Assembly (NCBI GenBank): GCA_910575255.1
Contig: CAJTEM010000019.1
Location: 41,512-105,511 of the forward strand
Direction of reading: 5' to 3'
Source: Lachnospiraceae bacterium
Lineage (GTDB): Bacteria > Bacillota > Clostridia > Lachnospirales > Lachnospiraceae
DNA length: 64,000 nucleotides
A model generated the notes under the pieces. The model made no database searches, was not told where the DNA came from, and saw only the letters and a list, made by a program, of their open reading frames with translations. Below, in pieces: positions 33,708 through 43,245 of this stretch. The position numbers were made by a program, and so were the translations under genes. Position 1 is the first letter of the stretch, and every line of letters begins with the position of its first letter.

Positions 33708-34781
33708 ATGATGGATAAGCTTCACGGCGGTGATATTTATGAAGAGAAGATCCTCCTTGATTTTTCGGTGAATGTGAACCCTCTCGGGATTCCGAAGGGG
33801 GTATGCCAGGTATTGAAGGCTTCGGTAGAGTATTGGAACCGTTATCCGGATCCGAAGTGCCGGGAACTGATCCGGAGGCTGGCCGGGCATCACAGGGTGA
33901 AGGAGGAGCGGATTGTCTGCGGAAACGGAGCGGCAGATCTGATTTACCGGCTGGTATTTCATAAGAGACCAAGGAGGGCGTTGCTTCTGGCTCCCACCTT
34001 TTCGGAGTATGAGAGAGCCTTAAGGGCAGTGGGATGTCGGATCCGGTATTGGAACCTGACTGAGGATCGGGATTACCGGGTGGATGCGCGCCATTTGGCC
34101 GGTTTTTTGCAGGAGGGGGAGATGCTGTTTCTCTGCAATCCCAACAATCCCACCGGGCTGGCAGTACCGGCGGAACAGGTGGAGCTTCTGGCAGAGGCCT
34201 GCAAAAAAAAGCAGGGATTTCTGGTATTGGATGAGTGCTTCTGTGATTTTCTGGACAGGCAGGAAGAATATTCTTTTATAGAAAGGCTGGGGGCTTATCC
34301 GGAGGCGGCGATCCTGCGGGCATTTACAAAATCGTATGCGATGGCCGGGCTGCGGCTGGGGTATCTGATCTGTGGGGAAGGGAGACTGGCGGAACAGATC
34401 CGCCAGACGGGGCAGCCCTGGAGCGTATCGGTTCCGGCTCAGGAGGCAGGTGCGGCGGCGCTGGGGGAGAGAGAATATCTGGAGCAGGCGAGAAGGCTGG
34501 TGGCAAAAGAGCGGGAGAGGATGAAAAAGGAGCTGGCAGGACTGGGCTTTCGGGTATTTCCTTCACAGGCCAATTACCTGCTTTTTAAGGATGCCAAGGA
34601 AACAAGGTATGGGAATCTGTGGGAGAATCTGAGGAGACAGGGGCTTCTGATTCGGGACTGTAGCAATTTCCGCGGTCTGGAAACCGTACTCGGTTTTCCG
34701 GGAGCTCATTATTACCGGGCAGGGATTCGAAAACAGGATGAGAACGAACGTCTGATCCGGGCACTTCGGCAGAGGGCATGA
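33708..34781 (+). CDS. cobD: L-threonine-O-3-phosphate decarboxylase (CobD-type, PLP-dependent)
   Basis: The enzyme provides (R)-1-amino-2-propanol phosphate for CbiB. It is a fold-type I PLP enzyme close to histidinol-phosphate aminotransferase. The product has 357 residues and starts at ATG 33708 after AGAGG. HGGDIYEE near the N-terminus, LDFSVNVNPLG, FLCNPNNPTG, LDECFCDF and the PLP-lysine block RAFTKSYAMAGLRLGY are present. The first motif and its place after cbiB favour CobD over HisC. A longer frame runs back into cbiB but has no ribosome-binding site. Confidence 0.9.
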   Translation: MMDKLHGGDIYEEKILLDFSVNVNPLGIPKGVCQVLKASVEYWNRYPDPKCRELIRRLAGHHRVKEERIVCGNGAADLIYRLVFHKRPRRALLLAPTFSEYERALRAVGCRIRYWNLTEDRDYRVDARHLAGFLQEGEMLFLCNPNNPTGLAVPAEQVELLAEACKKKQGFLVLDECFCDFLDRQEEYSFIERLGAYPEAAILRAFTKSYAMAGLRLGYLICGEGRLAEQIRQTGQPWSVSVPAQEAGAAALGEREYLEQARRLVAKERERMKKELAGLGFRVFPSQANYLLFKDAKETRYGNLWENLRRQGLLIRDCSNFRGLETVLGFPGAHYYRAGIRKQDENERLIRALRQRA

Positions 34782-34806
34782 ACAACAGAGAAAGGAATGC
34801 AGTGTT

Positions 34807-36420
34807 ATGAGTTTATATCGGATTCTGCTGGCAGATGACGAGGAAGAGGTACGTAAGGCCATTATCCGTAAGATTCCCTGGGAGCAGCTGGGCTTTACTG
34901 TGGTAGGAGACGCGGAAAACGGGGAAGAGGCTTTGGAAAAGGTGGAGCAGCTCAAGCCGGATGTAGTGATAACGGATATCCGGATGCCATATATGGACGG
35001 ACTGACTCTCACGGAGCGGATCCGCCAGAAATATCCCTCGATTAAGGTCTTGATTTTTTCGGGGTATGATGATTTTGAATATGCCCAGCAGGCGATCAAG
35101 CTGAATGTGAGCGAATATATCCTCAAGCCGGTCAACGGGGAGGAACTGACAGAGATTCTGGGCCGGGTCCGGGACAGCTTAGACGAGGAGATTGAGCAGC
35201 GGCGCAATGTCCGTCTGCTGCGGGAGAGCTATCAGAACAGTCTTCCGATTATCCGGGAACAGTTTTTGAATGATCTGGTGCGGGGGAATGTTCTGGAGGA
35301 AGAGGCGGCTCTTAAGCTGGAGGAATATGAGATTGATATTCTGGGGGCACGTAAGTGGCTGACGGCAGTCATCAGTGTGGAGCCGGAGGAACGGGCGGAG
35401 GGGCAGCCTTTGTCCCGGCAGCAGGAGCAGAAGCTGATTCCCATTTCGATCCGGCAGCTGGTAATGGATAACTTAAGAGAATATTATCGTTTTACGATTT
35501 TTAATTCCACAGGCGGAATTACCCTGATCGCGGCAATCGATGAGCGCAATACCCAGACCGCACTGATCGATCTGCTGGGAGATATCTGCAAGGAGATTCG
35601 TCGGATTCTGGAGGTGACAGTCACCATCGGGGTAGGGCACAGCAGCCAGACCATAAGTCAGCTCTGCAGATCCTATCAGTCCGCTGTGGATGCTCTGGGC
35701 TACAAAGCAATCGTGGGAGCCGGGGGAACGATCTATATCAATGATATGGAGCCGGTCAGCCGGGGTAAGCTGAAGCTGGAGGAAAAAGATGAGGCAGAGC
35801 TGGAAGCACAGATTAAGTTCGGCACTCCGGTCCAAATCGAGGCAACGGTGCGGGCGTTGGCAGCGCGGATGGATGATGCGAAAGTTCATGCCAGCCAGTG
35901 TCTGGTTTACATGCTGTCGCTGGCAGGCTGCATGACAAGGCTGATGCAGCAGTATGATATGGATCTGCGGCAGATTTTTGATGAAGATCAGGGATTTATG
36001 AGATTTTTAGGAAGCGGCCAGAAGCATGAGGAGTTCACGGCCTGGCTGGCGGAGACCGCATGCCAGATGAATGAAGTGATGAAACGTCGGCGGGACAATA
36101 CCGCCAGACAGGTGATCGAGGAGGCAAAACGATACATTCAAGAGCATTATACGGATCCCGATTTGTCAGTGGAGATGATCTGCCGCCAGCTTCACATGAG
36201 TCCGGCATATTTTTCTACCATGTTCCGTAAAGAGACCGGCACGACCTATGTGGCCTATTTAACAGAGGTGCGTCTGAACAAGGCTGTGGAGCTTCTGAAT
36301 GAGACCAATGATAAGACTTATGTGATCGCCAGGAAGGTAGGATATCAGGAGCAGAATTATTTCAGCTATGTGTTTAAGAAAAAGTACGGCGTGTCCCCCA
36401 CCAGATTTCGGGGAGTCTGA
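34807..36420 (+). CDS. AraC-type response regulator (YesN family)
   Basis: The 537-residue protein has an N-terminal receiver domain (acidic residues DD at 10-11, phospho-acceptor Asp57 in VITDIRMPY, Lys in LKPVNGEE), a central helical segment of about 250 residues, and a C-terminal AraC DNA-binding domain with two HTH motifs (LSVEMICRQLHMSPAYFSTMF and the final VGYQEQNYFSYVFKKKYGVSP region). It pairs with the kinase encoded 20 nt downstream. Regulators of this type usually activate neighbouring sugar-uptake genes. The weak -35 of the mglB promoter fits activation. Confidence 0.93.
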   Translation: MSLYRILLADDEEEVRKAIIRKIPWEQLGFTVVGDAENGEEALEKVEQLKPDVVITDIRMPYMDGLTLTERIRQKYPSIKVLIFSGYDDFEYAQQAIKLNVSEYILKPVNGEELTEILGRVRDSLDEEIEQRRNVRLLRESYQNSLPIIREQFLNDLVRGNVLEEEAALKLEEYEIDILGARKWLTAVISVEPEERAEGQPLSRQQEQKLIPISIRQLVMDNLREYYRFTIFNSTGGITLIAAIDERNTQTALIDLLGDICKEIRRILEVTVTIGVGHSSQTISQLCRSYQSAVDALGYKAIVGAGGTIYINDMEPVSRGKLKLEEKDEAELEAQIKFGTPVQIEATVRALAARMDDAKVHASQCLVYMLSLAGCMTRLMQQYDMDLRQIFDEDQGFMRFLGSGQKHEEFTAWLAETACQMNEVMKRRRDNTARQVIEEAKRYIQEHYTDPDLSVEMICRQLHMSPAYFSTMFRKETGTTYVAYLTEVRLNKAVELLNETNDKTYVIARKVGYQEQNYFSYVFKKKYGVSPTRFRGV

Positions 36421-36440
36421 CAGAAGCGCAGGAGGAGCCT

Positions 36441-38237
36441 ATGGCAAAGACGAAAAAACCGGATTTTTTTCAGAGGACAAGCATCCGTTATACAGTGTTC
36501 GTCTACTTTACTGTCAGCGCTCTGGTGATGATTCTGCTGATCGGAGTATCTCTGTACGGGCGTCTGGCAGGGCAGCTGACAGACGCCATCCGGGAGGAGA
36601 ATCAGACAGTAATCAATCAGGTGAATTTGTCAGTGGATTCTTACCTGCGGACGATCATGAAGCTGTCGGATTCTCTGTATTACGGAGTGGTGAAAAATGC
36701 GGACCTCTCAGCAGAGGCGGAGACGGTAAACAGTGAGATCACACTCTTGTATGATAACAATAAGGATTCCGTTTCCAACATTGCCCTGTTGTCCAAGCAT
36801 GGTGAGCTTCTTTCTGCCGTACCGGCTGCCAGGCTGAGGACCGGAACGGATGTGACGGGTGAGGACTGGTTTCAGAATACGCTGAATCATCCGGAAAATC
36901 TGCATTTTTCGATGCCGCATGTGCAGTACATTTTTGATAACAGCGAGAACCAGTACCGATGGGTGATCTCGTTGTCGCGTGCCGTTGAGATCACTCAGGG
37001 TACGTCCACGAACCAGGGGGTGCTTTTGATCGATATTGCCTACGGAAGTCTCAAGCAGCTGCTGGACAATGCATCCATGGGAAACCAGGGATATCTGTAT
37101 CTGGTGAACGGCAGCGGAGAGCTGATTTACCATCCCAAGATACAACTGCTTGATGCCGGGCTGGCCAGGGAAAATCTGGATGCGGCTGCCGATTACCGGG
37201 ATGGAAATTATCAGGAGGCCTTTCTGGGGGAAAAGCGGGATGTCGCCGTAAAATCCGTTGGCTATACCGGATGGAAGATCATCGGAGTGACACCGGAGAA
37301 GGGGTTCTCTCTAAACAGCATCAAGACCAAGCTTTTTGTGGTATTTGTAGCTGCCTTTTTCGTGTTCCTTCTGGCAATATGCAATGCTTATATTTCGTCC
37401 CGTATTACCGCGCCAATCCAGGAGCTGGAGAAATCGGTCAATGCCTTAGAGGCCGGGGAGCTGGATACGAAGGTCTATATGGGCGGGTCGTATGAGATCC
37501 AGCATCTGGGAAGATCGATCGGAGACATGGCCAGGCGGATCCAGGAGCTGATGGAGGATATTGTGACTGAGCATGAATCCAAAAGGAAGAGCGAATTTGA
37601 CACACTTCAGTCACAGATTAATCCGCATTTTCTCTACAATACCCTGGACATTATTGTGTGGATGATTGAAAATGAGCAGAAAAACGAGGCGGTACGGGTG
37701 GTGACAGCCCTGGCACGTTTTTTCCGTATCAGCCTCAGCAAGGGAAAAAGCATCATTCCGGTCCGGGATGAGCTGGAGCATGTGCGCAATTATCTGATGA
37801 TTCAGCAGATGCGGTTCAAAAATAAATTCACCTACCAGATAGAGGAGGAACCGGAGGTTCTCGGACTGGCTTCTCTCAAGCTGATGCTGCAGCCATTGGT
37901 GGAAAATGCGATCTATCACGGGATGGAATTCATGGACGGCGACGGGGAGATTCTTGTCCGGGCAGGTCTTCAGGACGGGAAGCTTTGCTTTCTGGTTGCG
38001 GATAACGGCCTGGGAATGACCGAAGAACAGGTGGAGCAGATTCTGGCCGGGCAGCCGCACACCTCCTCCCGGCGGGGATCCGGAATCGGGGTAAAGAATG
38101 TCAACGAACGGATTCGTCTGTATTTTGGAGAAGAGTATGGGCTTTCGATCGATTCGGAACCGGATGAAGGCACCCGGATCCGGATCTGCCTGCCGGCAGT
38201 ATCCTATCAGGATCTGACAGAAAGGGAAAAGCCATGA
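36441..38237 (+). CDS. Sensor histidine kinase (YesM type)
   Basis: The 598-residue membrane kinase has a first transmembrane helix at about residues 15-40, an extracellular Cache-like domain, a second helix near 295-320, a HAMP domain (SSRITAPIQELEKSVNALEAG), the His_kinase domain with the phospho-acceptor His in QSQINPHFLYNTLD, and a HATPase with LVENAIYHGME, DNGLGM and GSGIGVKNVNERI. It should sense an extracellular ligand and phosphorylate the adjacent regulator. Its stop overlaps the next ATG by 4 nt, tying it to a binding protein. Confidence 0.93.
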   Translation: MAKTKKPDFFQRTSIRYTVFVYFTVSALVMILLIGVSLYGRLAGQLTDAIREENQTVINQVNLSVDSYLRTIMKLSDSLYYGVVKNADLSAEAETVNSEITLLYDNNKDSVSNIALLSKHGELLSAVPAARLRTGTDVTGEDWFQNTLNHPENLHFSMPHVQYIFDNSENQYRWVISLSRAVEITQGTSTNQGVLLIDIAYGSLKQLLDNASMGNQGYLYLVNGSGELIYHPKIQLLDAGLARENLDAAADYRDGNYQEAFLGEKRDVAVKSVGYTGWKIIGVTPEKGFSLNSIKTKLFVVFVAAFFVFLLAICNAYISSRITAPIQELEKSVNALEAGELDTKVYMGGSYEIQHLGRSIGDMARRIQELMEDIVTEHESKRKSEFDTLQSQINPHFLYNTLDIIVWMIENEQKNEAVRVVTALARFFRISLSKGKSIIPVRDELEHVRNYLMIQQMRFKNKFTYQIEEEPEVLGLASLKLMLQPLVENAIYHGMEFMDGDGEILVRAGLQDGKLCFLVADNGLGMTEEQVEQILAGQPHTSSRRGSGIGVKNVNERIRLYFGEEYGLSIDSEPDEGTRIRICLPAVSYQDLTEREKP

Positions 38238-39211
38238 TCAATAGCAAAGAAAGAATCCTTTGGATCTTATACGGGATGGTACTGGTTCTGCTGTTTTTAT
38301 TATCCTCCACAGATCTGATTATAAAGGAAAAGGAGATGCAGGTATATGCGGTTTCGGTGATTGTGGAGGATACGACGGATGACAATTATGTGAATTTCCG
38401 GAAGGGGATGGATCGGGCGGCCATAGAATACAACCTGGATGTCAGCTTTATCACGTTGTATGATGAGAGAAACCGGGAGCAGCAAAAGGAACTGATAATG
38501 CGGGAGCAGCAAGACGGAAGCCGGGCCCTGATAGTCTCCCCGGTAGATCCCGGCCATATCTTACAGCTGCAGGAGGAAAAGCGCATCAGCATTCCGCTGG
38601 TGTTTCTGAATTCGGAGATTTCTTCCACAGGAGAAGGAAAAACAGCAAGAATTACCTTTGATTACTATCAGATGGGACAAGAGCTGGCAGAACAGATGCT
38701 GGCAGAGCAGCCGCCGGGACAGAGGATCTTCCTGCTGGGAGATTCGCATCCGGATCAGATCAGCAGGCAGTTTCAGGAGGGGGTTCTCCATGCTCTGGAG
38801 GAAGCCGGACAGGAGCCGGCGTTTCTTAAGGGCCGCCGGGAAGGAGACCTCAAGGCTCAGACAGAAAAGGAGCTTTTAAGGCAGCCCAGGCAGACCGTCC
38901 TGATTGTGCTGGATCCGAAGAATCTTACCGAGATTGCACAGATGTTGTCCGAAGAGAATCTGTCTGGTGAAATCGGAGGCTTGTATGGCCGCGGAACCAC
39001 GGTCCGGCTGCTGAATTATCTGGATCGGGGGGTGATCCGGGGACTGAGCGTCACAGATGATTTTACGGCAGGATATCTGAGTGTGAGGACGGCTGCGGAG
39101 CTTGTCGCAAACCGGCAGGTTCCGGATGCGGGGTATCTGGAAAGCCACTATATCCGGAGGGAAGATCTGAGAAATGAGGCATATGAGAAAATGCTGTATC
39201 CGATTGAGTGA
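38234..39211 (+). CDS. Membrane-anchored periplasmic-binding-type protein
   Basis: The 325-residue product has an N-terminal signal-anchor (ILWILYGMVLVLLFLL) without a lipobox Cys, then a type 1 periplasmic sugar-binding fold (VYAVSVIVEDTTDDNYVNF, ALIVSPVDPG, IPLVFLNSE, ITFDYYQMGQELAEQML). Translationally coupled to the kinase, it is more likely a ligand-presenting partner of the kinase than a transport receptor. In related Firmicutes, binding proteins of this kind hand sugar signals to YesM-type kinases. The ligand is probably the sugar carried by the downstream mgl transporter. Confidence 0.82.
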   Translation: MINSKERILWILYGMVLVLLFLLSSTDLIIKEKEMQVYAVSVIVEDTTDDNYVNFRKGMDRAAIEYNLDVSFITLYDERNREQQKELIMREQQDGSRALIVSPVDPGHILQLQEEKRISIPLVFLNSEISSTGEGKTARITFDYYQMGQELAEQMLAEQPPGQRIFLLGDSHPDQISRQFQEGVLHALEEAGQEPAFLKGRREGDLKAQTEKELLRQPRQTVLIVLDPKNLTEIAQMLSEENLSGEIGGLYGRGTTVRLLNYLDRGVIRGLSVTDDFTAGYLSVRTAAELVANRQVPDAGYLESHYIRREDLRNEAYEKMLYPIE

Positions 39212-39260
39212 GGTCCGCTGCAGGACAGAGGGAAAAGGCCAGAAGGCCGGAGGTACGGTT

Positions 39261-40277
39261 ATGAGAGGAAAATTGCGAAGGATCCGCTGCTTTTTTCTGT
39301 GGCTGTGTGTGGCAGCGCTGCTTGCCGGCTGCAGGGAACTGGAAAAAAAGGAGGAAAAAAAGTCTCTGCGGATCGGAGTGAGCCTGTATCGGGGGGACGA
39401 TACCTTTATCAATAATATCCGCAGTGAGCTGGAGAGCTGCGCCAAGGAATTTGAGCAGGAGAATGGCATTAAAGTGACTTTGGACATTCAGGATGCCAAG
39501 GGGAGCCAGAATACGCAGAATAACCAGGTAGAGCGGTTTATCTCTCTGGGCTGTGACGTGATGTGCATCAATCCGGTCGACCGGACAGCAGCTTCGGCAA
39601 TGATCGACAAAGCAATGACCGCCGGGATTCCGGTAGTGTTTTTTAACCGACAGCCGGTGGAGGAGGACATGAACCGCTGGGATCAGCTTTACTACGTGGG
39701 AGCAGTGGCAAAGGAATCTGCGGTTCTTCAGGGAAGCATTGTGGTGGATCAATACAGGAAGGATCCGGACAGTCTGGACAGAAACGGGGACGGAGTGGTC
39801 AGCTATGTACTGTTGGAGGGAGAAAGCAGCCACCAGGATTCCCTGATCCGCACAGAATGGTCTATCCAGACCTTAAAGGACGGCGGAGTGCCGATTGAAA
39901 AGATTACCGGAGGCATCGCCAACTGGGAGCGGAGCCAGGCTTCTGCCCTGATGGAGCAGTGGCTCGGGGAATACCCGGAGATGATTGAACTGGTGATCTG
40001 CAACAACGACGATATGGCACTGGGAGCTATCGACGCAATGGAACGGGCGGAGATTGATCATATCAAGCTGGTGGGAATCGATGCTACCACGCCGGGGCAG
40101 GAGGCAGTGCGGTCGGGAAAGCTTTTGGGAACGGTATCCGCGGATAAGGAGCAGTATGCAGGCGCCATTTTTTCCATTGCTGCGGCGAAGGCACAGGGAG
40201 ACCCCCTGCCGTCAGAGCTTTCTCTGGAAAACGGCAAATATTACTGGTCCCCGCAGGAGATTCTGGTGAATCCGTGA
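39261..40277 (+). CDS. Galactose-binding-type lipoprotein (MglB-like), regulatory or transport
   Basis: ATG 39261 follows GGAGGT and gives a 338-residue lipoprotein with signal LWLCVAALLAGC (lipobox LAGC). The mature part is a type 1 sugar-binding protein: LRIGVSLYRGDDTFINN, CINPVDRTAASAMIDKA, VVFFNRQPVEEDM, DRNGDGVVSYVLLEG (an EF-like Ca-binding loop as in MglB), NDDMALGAIDAME and VGIDATTPGQEAV. It is related to the dedicated mglB at 40506 and lies before the mgl promoter in the two-component unit, so it may feed the sensor rather than the ABC transporter. Confidence 0.85.
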   Translation: MRGKLRRIRCFFLWLCVAALLAGCRELEKKEEKKSLRIGVSLYRGDDTFINNIRSELESCAKEFEQENGIKVTLDIQDAKGSQNTQNNQVERFISLGCDVMCINPVDRTAASAMIDKAMTAGIPVVFFNRQPVEEDMNRWDQLYYVGAVAKESAVLQGSIVVDQYRKDPDSLDRNGDGVVSYVLLEGESSHQDSLIRTEWSIQTLKDGGVPIEKITGGIANWERSQASALMEQWLGEYPEMIELVICNNDDMALGAIDAMERAEIDHIKLVGIDATTPGQEAVRSGKLLGTVSADKEQYAGAIFSIAAAKAQGDPLPSELSLENGKYYWSPQEILVNP

Positions 40278-40407
40278 ATATGCCAGACAGGAATCGGTTC
40301 CTGGAATTCCTGTATATTCTGCTTCGCGAAAAGGAGAAAGTTCTCTTCTGTTTCAGCAATAAATGAAAAAATCAAAGAATTTTAATAAAAATTCGAAAAA
40401 AATCTTA

Positions 40408-40469
40408 TGGAAAAATCAATAAAAATCAGTTATACTATGGATATCGGTAAGGCAATATTGCCAAAACCG
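40408..40469 (+). promoter_or_regulatory. mglB promoter region with palindrome
   Basis: TATACT (40431-40436) is a fair -10, but the -35 position (TGGAAA, about 40408-40413) is poor, as in activator-dependent promoters. Just downstream, CGGT-GGCAATATTGCC-ACCG (40445-40469) is a nested palindrome that could be an operator or a leader hairpin. A stem ACAGGAA/TTCCTGT (40287-40313) upstream may terminate the preceding unit. Confidence 0.5.
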
Positions 40470-40505
40470 AATAACAAAAATCCATAAAAAGGGAGGATTT
40501 TCGAT

Positions 40506-41639
40506 ATGAGATTGACAAGAAAAGTAACCGCTATGGCACTGGCATCCTGCATGGTATTGTCACTGGCAGCATGTGGCGGAAGCAAACCGGCAGAGACCAC
40601 CGCGGCGCCGGCAGAAACCACTGCAGCACCGGCAGAGACCACCGAGGCCGCCAAGGAAGAGGCGGAGACTACCGCGGCAGATGCGGCAGCTGCCGTAGAA
40701 GGCAAGGATCCGGCCGAGGTTAAGGTCGGTATCTCCATTTATCAGTTCGCAGATAACTTCATGACTCTGTACCGGGAAGAGCTGAAGAAGTATCTGGTAG
40801 AAGAGATCGGAGTGAAGGAAGAGAACATTTCCATCATGGACGGTAAGAATGACCAGGGTGAGCAGATGAACCAGATCCGTAACTTCATCACCCAGGGCTA
40901 CGACGTAATGATCATCAACCTGGTACAGGCTTCCTCTGAGCCGACCGTTACCGAGGAGTGTAATGCGGCAGGCATTCCGGTTGTTTACATCAACCGTGAG
41001 CCGGAGGCAGAGAGAGAGCAGGCCTGGGTAGACGAGGGAATCAAGGCTACCTATGTCGGTGCCGACGCAAGACAGTCCGGTACGTTCCAGGGCGAGGAGA
41101 TCGCAGAGCTGGAGAACAAGGGCGATGCAGATGGTGACGGTGTTGTCCGTTACATCATGGTTCAGGGTGATCCGGAGAACGTAGATGCTCAGTACAGAAC
41201 CGAGAAGTCCATCGAGGCTCTGACCGCAGCCGGCGTTGAGGTAGAGGAGCTGGTAAAGATGCGTGGTGACTGGGATCAGACCAAGGGCCAGGAGATCACT
41301 GCCAATGCACTTTCCCAGCATGGCGCTAAGATCGACGTGGTATTCTGCAACAACGATGCAATGGCACTGGGGGCGCTGCAGGCGATCGAAGCTGCCGGCA
41401 GAAAGGTAAATGAGGATATCTATCTGGTAGGCGTAGATGCTCTGGTTGAGGTTGTGGAGCATGTTATGAACGGCAAGATGACAGGTACCGTATTCAATGA
41501 TTACTTTGGCCAGGCTCATACCGCGGCAGACAAGGCAATGGATTTCGTCAACGGCAAGGATGTAGATAACGTATACATGGTTGACTATGTAAAGGTTACC
41601 CCGGAGAATGCAGGCGAGGTTCTGGAGCTTATCAAATAA
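40506..41639 (+). CDS. mglB: Galactose/methyl-galactoside ABC transporter substrate-binding lipoprotein
   Basis: The 377-residue lipoprotein has signal peptide VTAMALASCMVLSLAACGG (lipobox LAAC), a long Thr/Ala/Glu linker made of repeats of AETTAAP, and a galactose-binding domain: VKVGISIYQFADNFMTLYREE, DGKNDQGEQMNQIRNFI, MIINLVQ, PVVYINREP, the calcium loop KGDADGDGVVRY, and NNDAMALGALQAIEAAG. It delivers galactose or glucose-type sugars to MglAC. Codon use is biased as for an abundant protein. A hairpin separates it from mglA. Confidence 0.93.
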   Translation: MRLTRKVTAMALASCMVLSLAACGGSKPAETTAAPAETTAAPAETTEAAKEEAETTAADAAAAVEGKDPAEVKVGISIYQFADNFMTLYREELKKYLVEEIGVKEENISIMDGKNDQGEQMNQIRNFITQGYDVMIINLVQASSEPTVTEECNAAGIPVVYINREPEAEREQAWVDEGIKATYVGADARQSGTFQGEEIAELENKGDADGDGVVRYIMVQGDPENVDAQYRTEKSIEALTAAGVEVEELVKMRGDWDQTKGQEITANALSQHGAKIDVVFCNNDAMALGALQAIEAAGRKVNEDIYLVGVDALVEVVEHVMNGKMTGTVFNDYFGQAHTAADKAMDFVNGKDVDNVYMVDYVKVTPENAGEVLELIK

Positions 41640-41670
41640 GACCTGAGTAACAGGGATAAAAGAAAAGTGT

Positions 41671-41700
41671 CGGGTGTGTCTGCAAGGCACACCCGATTTT
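41671..41700 (+). terminator. Intercistronic hairpin between mglB and mglA
   Basis: CGGGTGTG (41671-41678) pairs with CACACCCG (41688-41695), followed by ATTTTATG. It is probably a partial terminator that sets binding protein above ATPase expression. Confidence 0.65.
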
Positions 41701-41718
41701 ATGAAAGGAGAGAATGGG

Positions 41719-43227
41719 ATGGCAGAGTACAGACTGGAAATGCGGGGGGTTTCCAAAAGCTTCCCTGGGGTAAAGGCTCTGGATAAGATCAACCTGAACG
41801 TCCGTCCGGGTACTGTCCATGCGCTGATGGGAGAGAACGGTGCAGGAAAATCCACTCTGATGAAATGCCTGTTCGGCATTTATCATATGGATGAGGGTGA
41901 GGTTTATCTGGATGGCGAGCGTGTGGAGATTCACAATCCGGATGAGGCGCTGCATAAAGGACTGGCGATGGTGCATCAGGAGCTGCAGCCGATTCCGGAG
42001 AGAACGGTTGCGGAGAACATGTATGCCGGCCGTTATCCGACGAAGAAATTCGGGCCGTTTCAGGTGGTAGACCACAAAAAAATGTTTGAGGAGACGGCCA
42101 AATGGCTGGATGACGTGAAGATGCCGTACAATCCCAAGGCGAAACTCGGTACGATGTCCATCGCACAGATGCAGTCCGTGGAGATTGCCAAGGCAGTTTC
42201 TCTGCAGGCCAGGGTAGTGATTCTGGATGAGCCGACCTCCTCTCTTACAGATAATGAAGTAGAAGCTCTCTTCCGCATTATCCGGGATCTGAAATCCAGA
42301 GGCGTATCGCTGGTGTACATTTCCCACAAGATGGCAGAGATTCGTGAGATCTGTGATGATATCACGATTATGCGTGACGGTACATATGTCGGATCCTGGA
42401 ATATGAATGACATCACGGATGAGGAGATCGTCAAACAGATGGTGGGCCGCGAGCTGACGAACATCTACCCGCCGAAGAATGATGCGTCGGTTGGCGAGGT
42501 CCTTCTGGAAGTAAAGGAATATTCCAGCATCCACGAGCGTTCTTTCCAGGGCTGTTCGTTCCAGCTGCGCAGAGGAGAGATTCTGGGCTTTGGAGGCCTG
42601 GTAGGCGCACAGAGGACCGAGCTGATGGAGGCGATCTTTGGCATGCGCCATATCAGCAGCGGGGAGGTCTATATCAAGGGACAGAAGGTGAATATCCGGA
42701 GGCCGCAGGATGCTATCCGCGGCGGTATCGGCATGATCACCGAGGATCGGCGGGGAACCGGAATTCTTGGCTGCCTCTCCATCGCAGATAACGTATCTAT
42801 TTCCTCCTTGGACCAGTATGTTGAGATGGGAGTAAAGCTCAATAAGGGCAAGATCGAACAGCTGGTACAGGACAACGTGGCAAAGCTTTCGATTAAGACC
42901 CCTGACAGCAAGACACTGATTCAGTCTCTGTCCGGCGGCAACCAGCAGAAGGTACTGATCTCCCGCTGGCTGGCCAACAATCCGGACATCCTGATCATGG
43001 ATGAGCCGACCCGCGGTATTGATGTCGGTGCAAAGTATGAGATCTATCAGATCATGATCGAGCTGGCAAAACAGGGGAAGGGCATTATCATGATATCTTC
43101 AGAAATGCCGGAGCTGATTGGTGTATCCAACCGGATTATCGTCATGTGTAACGGACGGATTACCGGTGAAGTGCAGGGTGAGGAAGCAACCCAGGAGCGT
43201 ATCATGAGCTACGCGACCAAGTTTTAG
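41719..43227 (+). CDS. mglA: Sugar ABC transporter ATP-binding protein
   Basis: MglA is a tandem ATPase of 502 residues. Domain 1 has Walker A GENGAGKST, the signature region MSIAQMQSVEIAKAVS and Walker B VVILDEPTSSL. Domain 2 has a degenerate P-loop (FGGLVGAQRTELMEAIFG), SLSGGNQQKVLISRWL and ILIMDEPTRGIDVGAKYEIY, as is normal for RbsA/MglA-type importers. ATG 41719 follows GAAAGGAGAG; in-frame codons upstream fall in the hairpin or the ribosome-binding site. It energises uptake with the MglC permease. Confidence 0.95.
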   Translation: MAEYRLEMRGVSKSFPGVKALDKINLNVRPGTVHALMGENGAGKSTLMKCLFGIYHMDEGEVYLDGERVEIHNPDEALHKGLAMVHQELQPIPERTVAENMYAGRYPTKKFGPFQVVDHKKMFEETAKWLDDVKMPYNPKAKLGTMSIAQMQSVEIAKAVSLQARVVILDEPTSSLTDNEVEALFRIIRDLKSRGVSLVYISHKMAEIREICDDITIMRDGTYVGSWNMNDITDEEIVKQMVGRELTNIYPPKNDASVGEVLLEVKEYSSIHERSFQGCSFQLRRGEILGFGGLVGAQRTELMEAIFGMRHISSGEVYIKGQKVNIRRPQDAIRGGIGMITEDRRGTGILGCLSIADNVSISSLDQYVEMGVKLNKGKIEQLVQDNVAKLSIKTPDSKTLIQSLSGGNQQKVLISRWLANNPDILIMDEPTRGIDVGAKYEIYQIMIELAKQGKGIIMISSEMPELIGVSNRIIVMCNGRITGEVQGEEATQERIMSYATKF

Positions 43228-43245
43228 GAAGAGGAGGAAGAGAGA

